DNA of 64,000 bases from Lactarius indigo (GCA_025766275.1 JAFKAC010000134.1:62001-126000), one strand, 5' to 3'. Shown: positions 46,917-59,790, numbered from the stretch's first letter. Notes: generated by a model not told the origin, from the sequence alone. A program made the numbers and translations.

Positions 46917-47593
46917 TAGAGACCATGAAGCTGAAACAGAGGGGTTGTCTTTTGGGTGAGTTTTTTGAGCCATGAAAAAAAGGGAGACGAATAATCGTTC
47001 CCGCCAACCTTGGGAATTTGGGGAGGAGATGAAGGCCATGCTAGTGTTGCGATGCGGGGTGAGCGAAGTGGAGGCGATGTTTCATTTCGTGGGTGCTGTA
47101 CGAGGGTGGGAAGTTCAGGCGCAAATGTGAGGCGCGTGAGGCGCGTAACTCGGGAATTTCCATGCAAAGAATGTACAGTACAGTAGACACACATACTTCG
47201 ATGGGATGGGGGATACCGCGGCCTCTACGGATGCATTTGATGGGAGAGGCGCCCTCTATGACGTCATGGCGATGCCGCACACGAGCGGGAAGACTAAGTT
47301 AATCGTACTAGGGAAAACTTGTGATGCGGCGACTGAAGCTACTGAAGCGCGGGGTACTGGAAACGAGGTAGAGAGGGGGGACTGTTGGTTTGTAAATCAT
47401 TATTATTGATTCATTCTAAGTTGGGAAGGGGAGAACGAGGATGCAAAGGATAAGTGCACGGCGGGGTCATCGGGGGATATGAGTATTCAGGCGCGTGATT
47501 GGCGTGAAGTCTAACCCTGAGCTGCCTGAGCCCCTAATCTCACGCTTACACCAGCGGGTCTCCCTCCGAACGTCCTTCCTTTCACTACAGTAA

Positions 47594-47600
47594 TATAAGA
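47594..47600 (+). promoter_or_regulatory. TATA box, F-box gene 6
   Basis: TATAAGA followed by GCAGCTCCTTCTTCCACCGAG; the shared core promoter is preserved although the first exon has decayed. Confidence 0.55.
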
Positions 47601-47846
47601 GCAGCTCCTTCTTCCACCGAGTCTACTTCATTACCCACATTGTCGATAGATACTCAGAGGTACGTCAAAGCCCTCGTTTACGCATTTCTGGATTACTTGA
47701 ACTGAGTCCATGTTCCCACTGCTACTCTCCAATCAGTCGTTCTTCCCAACAGTTGTCTGAGAACTCACTGTTAATTTTTCATCGGCGTTCATCCGCCCTG
47801 GCAATCGAGTGATCTGTCCTCCAGCGCCACCTTGCATATCAGTAGG

Positions 47847-49395
47847 ATGGCTCAAGTTCGCCGCAGTAAACGATTACGCGCTCGAGGTGCGTCCTTCGGC
47901 ACCCCCATGGCAACTGCAGCGAGTACTGACTTTTTGTGGCACACTGGCAGGTGGTAGTAGTTACAGACCTACAACGACAATTGGCACGCTCCCAGACAAT
48001 GTCCTACTCGAGATATTTGGTCTTTATCGCAACCAAACATATTCTATTCCACGATTGTATCAACATAATATCCCACACTGCAGTGTATGGCCATGGCACT
48101 TACTAGTGCACGTATGTCGAAGATGGCGACAAGTCGTATTTGAGTCACCACTCGGTCTTGATCTAAAACTCCTCTGCACACACAAAACTCCTGTCAGGCA
48201 GAATCTCAGTATCTGGCCAGCCTTTCCTATTGTTATTGACTATTGCTACAAGAGAGGCAAAAGGCCATTAGGACAAGTCATCGCTGCACTTAAGCATTCC
48301 GATCGTGTATGTTCTGTCAGCCTCGACACTTCGGACTCCTCCCAATTGGGCAAGATGGCCATGGTGATGCGGAAGCCATTTCCGGTGCTGGCGCATCTCA
48401 ACGTTTTCTTGGATGACAAAAACGCGCCGATCCTTCCCGCTGGATTCTTGGGAGGTTCCGCACCATGCTTACAGACAATCCATTTACGCGGCATTTCCTT
48501 TCCAGCATTACCCTCGCTTCTTTTGTCGGCCAGTGACCTCGTCAAACTCGAACTTCGCAGTATACCCCTGACTGGCTACATTTCACCCGAGGCCATGGTT
48601 GCGTCTTTGGCCGCGTTGCTCAGACTCGAAACCTTTGTCATCGAAATCCGATTGATTACTCCCCCCCCTGATCAAATACTCCCACCTCCCGTAACACGGA
48701 CCATCCTTCCTGCTCTCACCTACTTTGAATTCCAGGGTTACAGCGAGTATCTGGAGGACCTTGTTGCACGAATCGATGGCCCTCAACTGGAGCAGATCCT
48801 CACAGTTCACTTGGATGACCTTTTCGACATACAGCTCGTTCAATTCTCCGAGTTCATTGATCGCTCAGCCGGCCCCGAGTCAAACCTATTCAAGATTGCG
48901 CATGTTGCATTCTACGATACCGGACCCGCCTTCGTCGTGTACAGTCATGCAAGTCCTGGTCGTTGCCTTAATTGGTGTACTTCTTTCTGCCAAGGGATCG
49001 ATTGGCAAGTTTCCGACATAACCCGAGTACTCAGCCAATTTTCTGCTGCATTCTCCAACACGGGCCATCTGAAGCTCTTGATCAATGTCGAGGAAGATTA
49101 CCAACTGGAGGGTATGGGCGACTTCGAATGGCTGCACCTCCTCCATCACTTCTCCGCCGTGCGGACGCTGCATGTATCTCAGGAACTTGCAAGGCACTTT
49201 GCTCTTGCACTGGAAGACATCACTGGGGAGATGGTCGCTGAAGTGTTGCCATCACTTGACTTGATTTGCATAGAGGGCCAGCCGGCATCATCCCTTGAGA
49301 AGTTTGTCACTGCCCGCAGGCTCTCTGGTCGCCCTGTCACCGTCGTTGACACAAAAATGGAGCTCACTAGAAGATGTGAGCCCTATGTCGATTAA
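47847..49395 (+). CDS. F-box protein 6, shortened N-terminus
   Basis: Exons 47847..47886 and 47951..49395; 1485 nt, giving 494 residues, in phase. The ancestral start (47646) reads ATA. The Ser/Pro exon is cut by a deletion, and the acceptor before the linker exon reads CGG instead of CAG, so the old 5' exons cannot be used. The first in-frame Met lies in the linker exon and gives MAQVRRSKRLRAR, keeping the basic cluster. The codon before LPDN is ACG (Thr), so the short start used for F-box 1 is impossible here. F-box TLPDNVLLEIFGLYR, W..LVHVCRRWRQVVFESPLGL, and the usual C-terminal region follow. Probably still produced, but with a rebuilt 5' end. Confidence 0.75.
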
Positions 49396-49519
49396 TAAGT
49401 GAATGTCCTACACCGGTTGCGTACTGGTGTCTTATGACCCGACAGTCTAACCACCCCTCCGTCACGTTTAGGACAACCAGCTGACGAATGTATATATCAC
49501 TTTAGATTATACTGTCACG

Positions 49520-49680
49520 AGTTGTCGAATCTGGAATGGCTGTGGGATCGAGAGGCAGGCAGCGGGCTGCTGCCTACAAGACAAAAAAAACAGTTCGGTT
49601 TTCAGTGATCACGTGTTTCCATCAATAGCCACTTATCAAATCGATTTATTTCCCGCCCACGAGGATCCGGGGCAAGGCCC
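49520..49680 (-). pseudogene. Promoter and 5' fragment of the coiled-coil gene
   Basis: GTGATCACGTGTTTCCATCA and ATCAATAGCCACTTATC match 39507..39545 and, less closely, the source near 29355..29465. No coding capacity. Confidence 0.45.
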
Positions 49681-49696
49681 TCGGTCGTCGCCCCTC

Positions 49697-50400
49697 ATGT
49701 CGCCCCTCACGTTCTACAACGCTGATATATACCGAGAAGAACGAGCTGTCGTTGCGGCGTTGTGTGCCATTGCCCTCGTATCTGTCCTGGAGGCTTGCAA
49801 AGCACGAAATGAGCGACGACGACGAGCCCCCGGCAGAGAAGCGAGCTGCGTCAGCAGCCACTAAGGAAGCGACGCAGCCCTTTGGGATAAGCGAGCCCAG
49901 CTCGGACGTTGAAATAGAGAACGATTCGCTACCGCTTCCGGCCCCAGCTGCGAAAGGCGACGATGAGGATTCAGGGGACGACCTGATACGAGCGGCGCCA
50001 TCAAAGGGCAAAGGCAAGGCTGTACAGGCGCATAAGCACAAGTTTTAAGCGCGCCCTCTATTTCATTCTGATCCTAACGGTTGCGTTTTATTTCGCTCGT
50101 AACTTAGTCTAGACAATGAGGACGAGGATAGCGACGCGTACATCAGACCTATAAAGAAGACTAAGATGCGTGCCCAGACCACGATGATGACGTCGTTCTA
50201 GAAGAATCTGGCGGGGGCCGAGCTAACATCGAAAACTACTACCGTGAGCAAGGCGTCCGGAAGCACCAAGCCACCACCGAAGAAAGCCCACGCAAAAGCT
50301 GTGGAGACTAGCGACGACGAACTCTTAATGGATGATCCTGACTCGGTGCCAGTTGCGCCTCACGCTGTGGCAAATTCGAGCTGTCGGACGACGATAACGA
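49697..50400 (+). pseudogene. Acidic protein, copy B, broken
   Basis: Copy of the gene at 39618. Relative to copy A it has an internal deletion that shifts the frame after the Arg-rich patch. The intron donor GTAAGC is now TTAAGC, giving a stop after KHKF, and TCGTTCTAG gives a stop in the second exon (copy A has TCCCCCGAG). It keeps DDEDSGDDLIRAAP, LDNEDEDSDAYIRPIKK and, downstream, GSTKPPPKKAHAKAVETSDD, a stretch lost from copy A. A reading frame from 49809 to 50048 remains open. Confidence 0.65.
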
Positions 50401-51401
50401 ATAGCTTTTGCTATCTTACGCTTCTCTTTTAGTTTATTTTAGGACTACCCGTCAGAGAATAATGTACACGCGAGTATACTGTAGAAGCATCACAAACGGC
50501 TCTTGATTTTTCATTGATATTGCCGACCATCAAGTTCTGGTGACGGTAGATGAGCCTTAGCGAAGTTCCCGGCAGAGAAGAAGAACCGACGGGTCTTGTA
50601 AGCCTCTACGCTACTCTTGAAGCTTGAACTTCATGTCCATCCACATACCCAGAGCTACACAGACAGGATACGTCAAACCTACCGTGAGGAGATAGCTGCG
50701 GTTACGGACCTCTTTTGTGACTGGCGCTTGTCGTAAGAGGTAATAACGACACCAGCGTTCTACACGTTTTACGTAAACACCAACGCGACGAGACAATACC
50801 CAGTGTCAGAGACCCATCAAGGAAAAGAAGAAACCCGTGGACTTTGTCCGAAAGTGGGACAATGTTGGGCATTTGCAACGATAGCACAGCAAAAAACACA
50901 ACGCGAGACTTTTTGGCCTCCGTGCCGATGAGTCGCACGCAGTCCCGTCATACCGGTGAATTGGAAGTTGGCCATGTGCTGGCGGCGTTCTTCTCCGTCT
51001 TTCCTGGGAACTCATGCACGAGGAAACCGGACAGAGTTCATCGTGACGCATGGCGTAGGAATCAGCGTCTCCGCGTGGTGCTGCACAAATTTGCCACTGT
51101 TTCGGATAGATGGATATCATTCGAAGCCACAAGTACAGGGGTGAGCTACCCAGAACCAAGAGATACCAGGGAGGTAAGAGGAGAGGAGAGGACGCGAGCC
51201 GTATCATTCGTTCGCACGGCAGGAATATGACTCCAGATTCTTCATTTGTGAAGCCTACACCCAAACAGATGGAGTGTCGTCCAAGGGAGGTTTTATATGA
51301 CGCAGAGGGTTGGTTACCTCCTTTAAGCTCACTGGTGGCCTTCAAGGTCGAGCTGATCCTTCTCCTGCGTCAGGCCATCCAGCCTCTATAGAGCTTCTTC
51401 A
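50401..51401. other. Degenerate block, partner of 40561-41597
   Basis: Relic of the same unidentified minus-strand sequence as at 40.7 kb, more decayed. No gene is supported. Confidence 0.35.
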
Positions 51402-51465
51402 ACATCCGCCCTTCCTGCTGGTTTCTTGAGGATTTCTCAAGAAGCTAGTGGGAAGATCGGATATT
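51402..51465. repeat. Conserved hairpin, copy B
   Basis: ACATCCGCCCTTCCTGCTGG then TTTCTTGAG pairs with CTCAAGAAGCTAGTGGGAAG then ATCGGATAT. Relative to 41598..41662 several bases differ, and most of the differences keep G-C, A-T or G-T pairing. In particular the C-A mismatch near the loop in copy A is a C-G pair here. Confidence 0.55.
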
Positions 51466-53106
51466 GCTATTCTTATGAAATACAAGAGGGATCGAGCGTT
51501 AATTGAGTATATCTTGCAGAAATAACTTGCTCGACTTGGTTGCATCCTCCTCGTCGCGGTGGAGTACTCGGCTAAGATTTTCCACCATATTCTTTGTTGT
51601 GATATCTGAGCACGCACCTCAAGGCGATTGGGGAAGACTTGATGCTCTCCCGGATATACCTCGCTGCCTGTAAAATGTGAGTATTACAAGGGCCGACAAA
51701 AACGAACATATATGCGTGCTGAATCACGTCCTCGACGGAGTTGCAGCTTTGCAGTTCCTTGATGGGCCAGTCATCTAGACGGTCATTCCCAGTCCTTATC
51801 TTGTACTCGACGCGGCATCAATGGCTGACTTGCATTGCTACGGCTTGGTGCTGGCGATGGAAGGTTTGTCAGTGAAGATAGTGTGGGACCGGGTCGAGGG
51901 GAAAGTACGACCGACCCCGCTTTTCGTGGCTATGATAGCAAAAAGTTGCGCCGCCTGGTTTGCCCTCGTGCACACTATGTGAGAGATAGCCGAGGGTGAC
52001 AGGTGACCGGTGACCCCGACATGGCCGATTACATTCGAAACCATTCAGCGATGACAGCCACGGAAGTAACTGAGATCCGGTATACGATGCTGGATGAGAA
52101 TGTAGTTGAGACCGCACCCTCAGGCTTCTGATCATCGCCAAATACATTGACAATGCCTCACGACCGGCCCTCAACGAAAGTCGAATACTTGGGATGCAAC
52201 ACGATTGTCGGGATAGGATCAACCCTTTCGGGCTAATTGCGAATCCGAGCAAGGCGGCCGTTCTTGAAAAGTTTAAATACGAGGCGATCCAAAATCAAGC
52301 ACGGAACAAATGAAGGAGCCCCTTGATAGAGGTCAAATGGTGCAGCGCTAGGGATTTGGTGGGAGCAACAGTCGATAAGAATGGTTAACTGTATAACGTG
52401 CAAGAAAAAGATACCAGTTAGGTCAGTTGGCAGTGAGATTGGGATGTCAGACACGTCACCTCGGTTTAAAGCAAAGTTTGATGAGTGAGCTCCACCTCAC
52501 AGCCTTCTTGCCCCTTCTTGCCCCTCGCCGCGCCTTGGAGACATTTAACCATACCTTAACCTGATCGATGGTCGCATTGAGAGTTATACAGGAGTATTGT
52601 AGTTGGCTGTGAAGTGTACTACCCGAGGAGACCGAGTTCGGTGCTTGATCGCGATGGACGTCGTGATGTGGACGGACTCGGACGAGCGTGAGGATGAGGG
52701 TGTGGGACAACGACGACTGATCATTGATAAGTCACTCTGCGTAGATGGGGTGTGCCTGCCTGAGTGTCTGCTGATTTACCGCCCATTCCCGTAACCAGCC
52801 ATATTCCCCACTGATGTTGTACAGAGACTGTATTGCACCTGCTGGGTCAAGGAACCATCGAGTGGCGTTTATCGTCCGCCTTTCAATCATTTTTTTTCAC
52901 GTAAGCCTGCGCTTCAGCCATCTCACAGTACCCTTCTGGTTACGAACGATGCCCGTAGAGTATGACAGTCCCGCGGATATGGTATTATTTGGGCTCCAGA
53001 TGTATTTACTGGTATGTAAGGTATGATTACAGTGAAAAAAAGAAAATGACAGGCCCAGATAGCTTGATGTGTGAGATAGAATAGGGTATAACAATGGATA
53101 TAAAGC
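51466..53106. other. End of duplication unit B and intergenic sequence
   Basis: 51466..52110 repeats 41663..42300. From 52121 to 53106 I see no recognisable gene or repeat. It forms the 3' flank of the first oxidase-like gene. Confidence 0.4.
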
Positions 53107-55192
53107 TCAAAGCATCGACCGAACACTCCGATGGGACGACATCTGCATCGGGAGCTCGTTGGAGAGAAACCCCGATGTGATGCTTAGGTCCGCATTCCAC
53201 CCGCTGCGCGGTTCGCCGAACGCCTGTAACGTGCCAAGGAAGCGTTCCCACCTCTCCTCCGACACGATCGGTGCGGTAACATAAGGCGCGATGTCCATCT
53301 GCACGAGGTACTCCTCCAAATGTGGAAAGACCGCCTCTATCGCCTCAGCCTCGCGCAAGCGCAATTGGGCGCGCGTGATGCCCAGCTGCTCGACGTACCA
53401 CGCTTCGTCCTGCAACATCGACGCGATCTCGAACAGGGCGAGCAGCGGTGCATCGACCTGTGCATCGCGCGCTGCCTCGTACGCTATGCGGTCGCCAATG
53501 GCCATGATGAGAGGCAGCGAGCGCGGGAGGACCTCCCGGTCGTACGATGCGCTGCGGTGGCTTGGCGCCACGGCGAGCACAGCGCGCAGCTCTGAAAACA
53601 TACCCGCTTCGTGCTTCGCAAGGGGACTGTCTGGGTACTTTGGCGATTCCAGCGCATAACGCCCGAGAAGAAGTTCAGAAGCGAGGCCTGGAGGGGGGGG
53701 GGGGGGCACATAATGAGAAATGGGCGCAAAAACGCCATGAAAAAAAAACCCACGGATAGAAATTCCCAGAAGATCACCCTCGGCGATTGCGATTCCCCGC
53801 ATTTCAGACTGTATATCATAGAACGGCATGGGCAAAGCGGGCATAGCCTAATATAACATTTACGTACGTGCATGGTAGGGAGTTGGTTTGCTGCAAATAG
53901 ACCCTGCGCACCGCACCGGTCTCCAAGTGCAAAGTTTGCCCGCTGCGCAGTCTGGACCATGGTTACCTTATGCACCGTCGCAACGGCATGGCGCACGCGC
54001 GGATCGAGGGAAGAGTCCATGAACCACGTAACGGCCTGTTTATGCATCTCACGCAGAACGAAGGACTGCGCAATGGCGGTCAAGATAGGCTGTTTTTGGG
54101 TCTGGAAGGATATGATCGGCTTGGACACTCCATTGGTATCGACTACGTGTCGTCGTAGGCTGTAGCGTGCCGCGATATAGGCCGCAACTTGCAATGAAGG
54201 GAACCCGAGAGAGCTGAGCGCGATCGTCCCGACAGCCACTCTGTAGATCTTGCTGAAAAACGACGCCCGTGGGTCTCTCGGTTTTTGTATGCTTCCAAGT
54301 AATGCCGATGGGGGTAGCCGTACATGGTTGAAATATGTTAGCGAGTGGTTGATAGGCGTCGACCCACCCCGTGGGGGTAAGAGCCTAAAGAAGAATATTA
54401 GAGCTTCACAAATGTTGACGCGACACGACCCACTTGACCGAGACCCCGGATGTCATCGTCTGACCATCATGAAGCTGAAAGACAAATGGCTTGATTCCAT
54501 GGTCCTCCCCATATACGACGGTCCGCGCGAATACGATGGATATACAAGGGAAGCCCGGGCTAACTGGCGAAGTCGGCGGCATGTATCTGATAACCGACGT
54601 CAAACGGGAAAAAACTTCGGCTATAAAACGGCTCACTTTGCCGCCCGCTCCAGTGGCGTATGAAGATCGAAGCTGCCATTGGGTAACAACGTCGCGGTCG
54701 TCTCCAGGTGTATGACATCCAAGCCATGTCCCAGCTCTGTAAGACAGTACTGACCACTGTAAAACATTAGACAGTGACATGATTGAAGCAAGTATTACGG
54801 ACGACGGTGCTTACGAGACATCGAAATCCAATACACGTTGGAGAAGTGGGGCGAGGTCGGGCTGTTCGGGTAGGTACGTGGCGAGGGTCCCAGCGCAGAG
54901 GTTATATTGGAGGGTGAGGAGAGTTGCGGCGGCGCCATCAAGGCCCGCAATGGGATCGGTGTGGAGATCCCAAAACTTAGGAGAGAGGAAAAGTACGTCC
55001 TCGACCGTCAAAGCTGGGATTGAGCCTCAGGCGTGAGAGGATAACGATGACAAAAGTTGAGCTTGGCGCACCATACGCCCTTCCAATGGCCTTTGCACGC
55101 TCATATGAGAGCCTCGTTCGGTCAGCGATGGATAGAAGTTCGGTCCGTTGAGTGAACAAGGGGGTTTGGGTAAGGTCTCGTGTCGGTCTCAT
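53107..55192 (-). CDS. Acyl-CoA oxidase-like flavoprotein 1
   Basis: Seven minus exons: 55192..55072, 55013..54815, 54756..54637, 54586..54434, 54384..53868, 53808..53754, 53687..53107; 1746 nt, giving 581 residues, phases exact. It shows acyl-CoA oxidase/dehydrogenase architecture: an N-terminal helical part (LSIADRTRLSYERAKAIGRA), a flavin-domain signature QYCLTELGHGLD, RPLNHSLTSFNHVRLP-like middle, then the C-terminal helical domain with AARYSLRR, FQTQKQPILTAIAQ and GAQGLF. Oxidases of this type use FAD to put a trans-2 double bond in acyl-CoA in peroxisomal beta-oxidation. The C-terminus is SML, not a clear PTS1 tripeptide, so location is uncertain. The last intron has a long C-rich tract before CAG. 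Tandem paralogue of 57657..59790 with identical exon sizes in exons 1-6. Confidence 0.82.
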
Positions 55193-57656
55193 GTTGTGGA
55201 CGAGAAAATGCGGCTGGGCGAGAGTGGCTCTCAAATCCGATCTGTGGGTCAGGATATTATTATAAGGAGGGCCCGGAAAGAACCCGGGACCGACCCACGA
55301 AAGGAAATGGAACCATGGCTACGTTTCCATGTGCTGAAGCGCCCTCAAGTCTGGGTATCAACTTTCCCACGAACACACGGCCGCCAAGTAACTCTGCACT
55401 GCTCGCTCGTTCTGAATAGTCGAGATGCAGAGCCATTGCCGTAGTTCTATCAAGAAGAGGAAGGGCAATGTAACGACGTTATACTTAACCGTACCAACTG
55501 ATTGATTGGGCCAGCCACGGGCCTGAGCAGTTGGGCGCCGAGATGGATGTTCGAGAAGCCCACAAAAAGGAAAGCGGAGTACAAGCACAAGGCCATGAGG
55601 AAGATCGTCACATCCAGTGATTATAAACGTCAGGTACTTCCCCCATTTCCGGAAACAGGCGCCCGAAGATGACTGGTCCGCGGCTCGCTCGATGTCCTGG
55701 CAAAAGAAATTTAGCGCGAATGTCCCAAGCACGGACGAAAATCCGAGGACGGGAGCCTGAGACTCCTGAGGGCCTCTAATTTACAAGAACAATCCATGGA
55801 GGGATCAGTCCAAGGTGCCCGGAGAAAGTATGGTAACGGCGAGTTGGCACTTGGTACTACAACGGCCTACGGCAAAGATGGTCGACACAAGACGCCAGAG
55901 CCCAGCAAGATGGTGGGCCGATATCAAGCTGATGAAATCTAGCTCTGGATAGGCGCCTATCCATTATTTTGCCCGAGCTTCCATTGCACAGTGTGTGCAA
56001 GGAGCCATCGAAGTGGCACCAAGTTACGTGAGCGCGATCATGAGCGTCAGGGGAGTACTTTAGCATCAGGAAACCATGTGGTGCCCAAGCCAGACTACGC
56101 AATGACATTACTAATTGCACCGTTGACTGACACTCGCGGCGTTACGGCTTTCTCATTACACCAGATGCCCAGGCATCAAGCGTCATCAGGCGGGTGTTTC
56201 GAGAACTGCACGAGAAGGAGAAGGAGGAGGAAAAGAAGATTATCCCACATTGCGTGCAACTCCACGTGCCTAGGTGATAGGTTAATATGCTGGTCCCCAC
56301 TTTCATAATCTCGTGAATGTAGCGAAGGAAAACATACAAACAAACAAACACCCCACTGCGGCTCCAAGGTAGGTAGCTCGCCAGCGTTCTATCTGCGGAG
56401 GCTTCTCTGTTCCCTAGAGACCCTGCAGTGGGAAGACATGAGGCGCTAATGCCAGTAGTGCCTGGGAGATATGAACTTCGCCAACAGGCCCATCACGAGC
56501 TGCACTGCCTGGATTCTGTACTGTAGCCTTCTTTACAGTAAGCCCTGGCCTTTATTTAGACGAGATGGGGTAACGAAGCAAACGTGGTCTGTCACGTTTG
56601 TCGTGATTCGTGACTGTACTGGTGAGGCAGCATCTCCGAGTCCGTCCGTTTCTCCCCACGATCAGTCTCGTGGAATTGCTCGTCCGTCATGAATCATCTC
56701 GGCGGTTGCGGCGAGCTATTTTCCCGGTGACAAACCATCAAGACAATGCCCAGCTGACTCATCTGGGTTAGGGTAAAATGTGGTTGGCGCGCGCAAAATG
56801 TGTCAGCGGATGTGTTTTCATTGGCGCTCATCCACCCCTTTCGCCCTCTTCTGAATCGCTTCTTCCTTTGACGGAACAAATTGAAACCTGAAATCAATTC
56901 CTAGGCTGCTGGCCCCCACACTGAACACCGACAGGCACCACCGTGACACCTCGTTGTTCACGTCTTATGCTTTTGTTTGCTCTTGGACAACGACTCCTTT
57001 GTTTTTCTTCTTTGGGAACCCTATATATGATTGGTCCTACAATGCGGGTGACTACTCTGTACTTAGATGAGTTCCCTTGTCGCCTCCTTATCAGCAACGA
57101 GGTTGGGAGGTTTAAGGGGCCACTCCTCGCACATATCCGAGTCAGACTTATTGACACCGTCTACTGTTGCTCACAGAGGTCGTCTTGTATCGTTGTCACC
57201 GAGAAGCATTTTTCTCATTGTCCTGATTGAAGGAGCTCGTGGCCGACGTTTGGGGTATGGTGACAGTTTGGATTTTCTGGGCCCCGAACCCAGCGACTTT
57301 CACCTCAATTGAAGTTGCTCGACATCATCGCAGACTTCTTCGTTCGCGTCTCGTGAAAACATACTGTACAAGAACATTCGACATTCTTACTGGAACGTTC
57401 ACTTTAAAGTTATTGTAATTTACAATAAAACGACTCTCTTCTAGTGGGGGGGCCGTCCAATTAGGTCGGGAATGTCTCGATCTTTATCTCAGCCACCTTG
57501 CCTGATAAGATTTCCTTTTTTGTAAAATTACTGCTTGGAATATGTCAAAATTATAAATACTGATCACATGGCCCCGGCAGTTCCAAGGGCTCCGAGTCCG
57601 TGAAGTCCACCAGCTGGTATCAAGAAAACAAGAATGGGAGGCTGACTTCTACAGCC
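55193..57656. other. Intergenic region between oxidase paralogues
   Basis: No gene supported. Minus 57200..56900 contains a short Ser/Asp/Glu-rich open stretch (DSDMCEEWPLKPPNLVADKE) that could be an exon relic, but start, splice sites and family are unclear. AATAAAACG at 57425 lies between the genes. Confidence 0.35.
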
Positions 57657-59790
57657 TTAGGACATCACCGAGACGCCTACTCCGTGTACCATCGACAAAG
57701 TGGTGTCCCACTCTCCAGGGATCTTCTGCAAGATATCGCTCTCGACGAGCGGCACCGTTGCGATCTTCTTCGCAGCTCTCTCCTCCTTTACTGCACGACT
57801 CTCAGAAAACGTCGGTAGCGTCCCAAAGAAGTGCTCCCACTTCTCATCTGACACAATCGGCGCCACGATATATGGTGCCACATCCATCCTGACAAGATAC
57901 TCCTCCAGGCGCGCAAAGACCGCCTCGAGCGCATGCGCCTCGCGCCTACGCAGCTCAGCCCTCGATATACCCAAGCTCTCGACGTACCACGCCTCGTCCT
58001 GCATAATCGCCGCCACCTCGAACAGGTCCAGCAACGGGGCGTCGACCTGCGCCGCGCGCGCAGCGTCATACGCAATGCGATGGCCGATCGCCAGTACCAG
58101 CGGCAATGAGCGTGGGAGGACTTCTCGGTCGTACGTGGTGCTGCGGTGGCCTGGCGCTGCGGCAAGCACGGCGCGGAGCTCAGAGAAGAGTCCGCTTTCG
58201 TGCTGGGCGAGGAGGGAGTCCGGGTAGCGCGGTGGCTCAAGGGCATAGCGTCCGAGAAGGAGCTCAGATGCGAGGCCTATGATAGTAAAATGTGAGCGAT
58301 GCACAATGGCAGAGAAAGTGTACGGTACGCACGAATGGAGATTCCCAGCAGGTCACCTTCAGCGATTGCGATCCCGCGTATATCAGACTGGATGGAGAAA
58401 CGATGTCAGAGGCGCCGGGACGGAGAATAAGAAAAAGAGGGGCTAGCGCACGTACGTGTAATGCGGATAACTGGTTCGCTTCAAAAAGGCCCTGCGCGCC
58501 GCAGCGGTCTCCAAGTACAAGATTCGCCGCCTGCGAGGCTTGAATGACCACTGCCTTGTGCACCGTCGCGACGGCGTGGCGCACGCGCGGGTCTTGCTTT
58601 GGGTTTGTGAACCACGCCACGGCCTGTTTGTGCATGGCACTAAGCACGAAGGTTTGTGCAATCGCTGTGAGGATCGGTTGCTTCTGCGTCTGGAAGGACA
58701 TGATTGGCTTCTGCACCCCACTTGCGTCAACGATGGTTCGTCGGAGGCTATAGCGCGCAGCAATGTATGATACGACCTGCAATGAAGGTATGCAGAGCGA
58801 ACTTAATGCCAGGGTGCCAACGGCAACGCGGTTTATCTTTTCGAAAAACGACGATCGAGGGTCTTTGGGCTTCTCTATGCTACCCAGAAGAGCTGTTGGT
58901 GGGAGTCGTACATGATTGAAGGAAGTCAGCGAGTGGTTGAGAGGACGCGACCCGCCGCGTGGTGGTAAGACCCTAAACGATCCATGAGTTTCCAAACAGT
59001 TGACCACTACGAGTGACGTACTTAATTGAAACACCAGGGGTCATGAACTGACCGTCATGGAGCTGGAGGACAAATGGTTTTACACCATGGTCTTCTCCGT
59101 TCACGACGGTCCGCGCGAATACAACCGAGACGCACCGAAAGCCGGGAGTAACAGGCGAGGTTGGCGGCATGTACCTAGGTGCCTTACTGTAAACGACGGA
59201 AAGTCTAAAGTTGAAACCGAGAGGCCTTACTTGGCTGCTCGCTCTAAAGGTGTGTGAAGATCGAAGCATCCATCAGGGAGTAACGTTGCCGTTGTTTCCA
59301 TGTGTAAAACATCTAACCCGTGTCCAAGTTCTGTAAGACAAAACTGGCCGCTGAAAAACGTAGATAAGCCATGGGAGCTATGGTTGGCTAGCGGTAGGAA
59401 GTACACTTACGAGACTTCGAAGTCGAGTACGTTCTTAAGAAGAGGGACAAGATCAGGCCGGCCCTTTACGTATGTCGCCAGAGTTCCGGCACAGAGGTTG
59501 TATTGGATGGTCAGGAGAGTCTCAGCCGCTCCATCAATGCACGCAATAGGATCAGTATGCATATCCCAAAACTTGGGTGAGAGATAGAGTATGTCTTCGA
59601 CCGTTAAAGCTGTCGTTCACAATCGACAGTGAGACGATACACTTGCAAAGGGAGAGTCAATCCACATACCGTACGCTTTTCCGATCGCCTTGGCACGTTC
59701 ATGCGAAAGCTTGACTCTATCGGCGATAGAAAGAGTCTCACACCGTTGAGTGAACAAGGTGGATTGAGCGAGCTCTTGTGTGGGTCTCAT
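57657..59790 (-). CDS. Acyl-CoA oxidase-like flavoprotein 2
   Basis: Seven minus exons: 59790..59670, 59609..59411, 59350..59231, 59174..59022, 58972..58456, 58387..58333, 58276..57657; 1785 nt, giving 594 residues, every junction in phase. It has the same layout as its neighbour: LSIADRVKLSHERAKAIGKA, QFCLTELGHGLDV, RPLNHSLTSFNHVRLPPTAL, RVAVGTLALSSLCIPSLQVV, FQTQKQPILTAIAQTF, DRCGAQGLFEANQL, ASELLLGRYALEPPRYPDS. Exons 1-6 match the paralogue in length exactly; the C-terminal exon is longer, and the two C-termini diverge completely after FFGTLPTF. It ends GVGVSVMS with no PTS1 signal. Probable substrate is a fatty acyl-CoA; chain length cannot be told. Confidence 0.85.

Larger units (their letters stand above)
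47500..52120. repeat. Segmental duplication, unit B
   Basis: F-box 6, promoter fragment of the coiled-coil gene, acidic gene B, remnant block with hairpin, and a terminal block ending near CATTCAGCGATGACAGCCAC; the same order as 36200..42310. Edges approximate. Confidence 0.65.

Noticed and set aside
56142..56367. Minus ORFs with hydrophobic runs near 56.2 kb
   Set aside because: They arise from a GAGAAGGAGAAGGAGGAGG purine tract; no start context or homologue is apparent.
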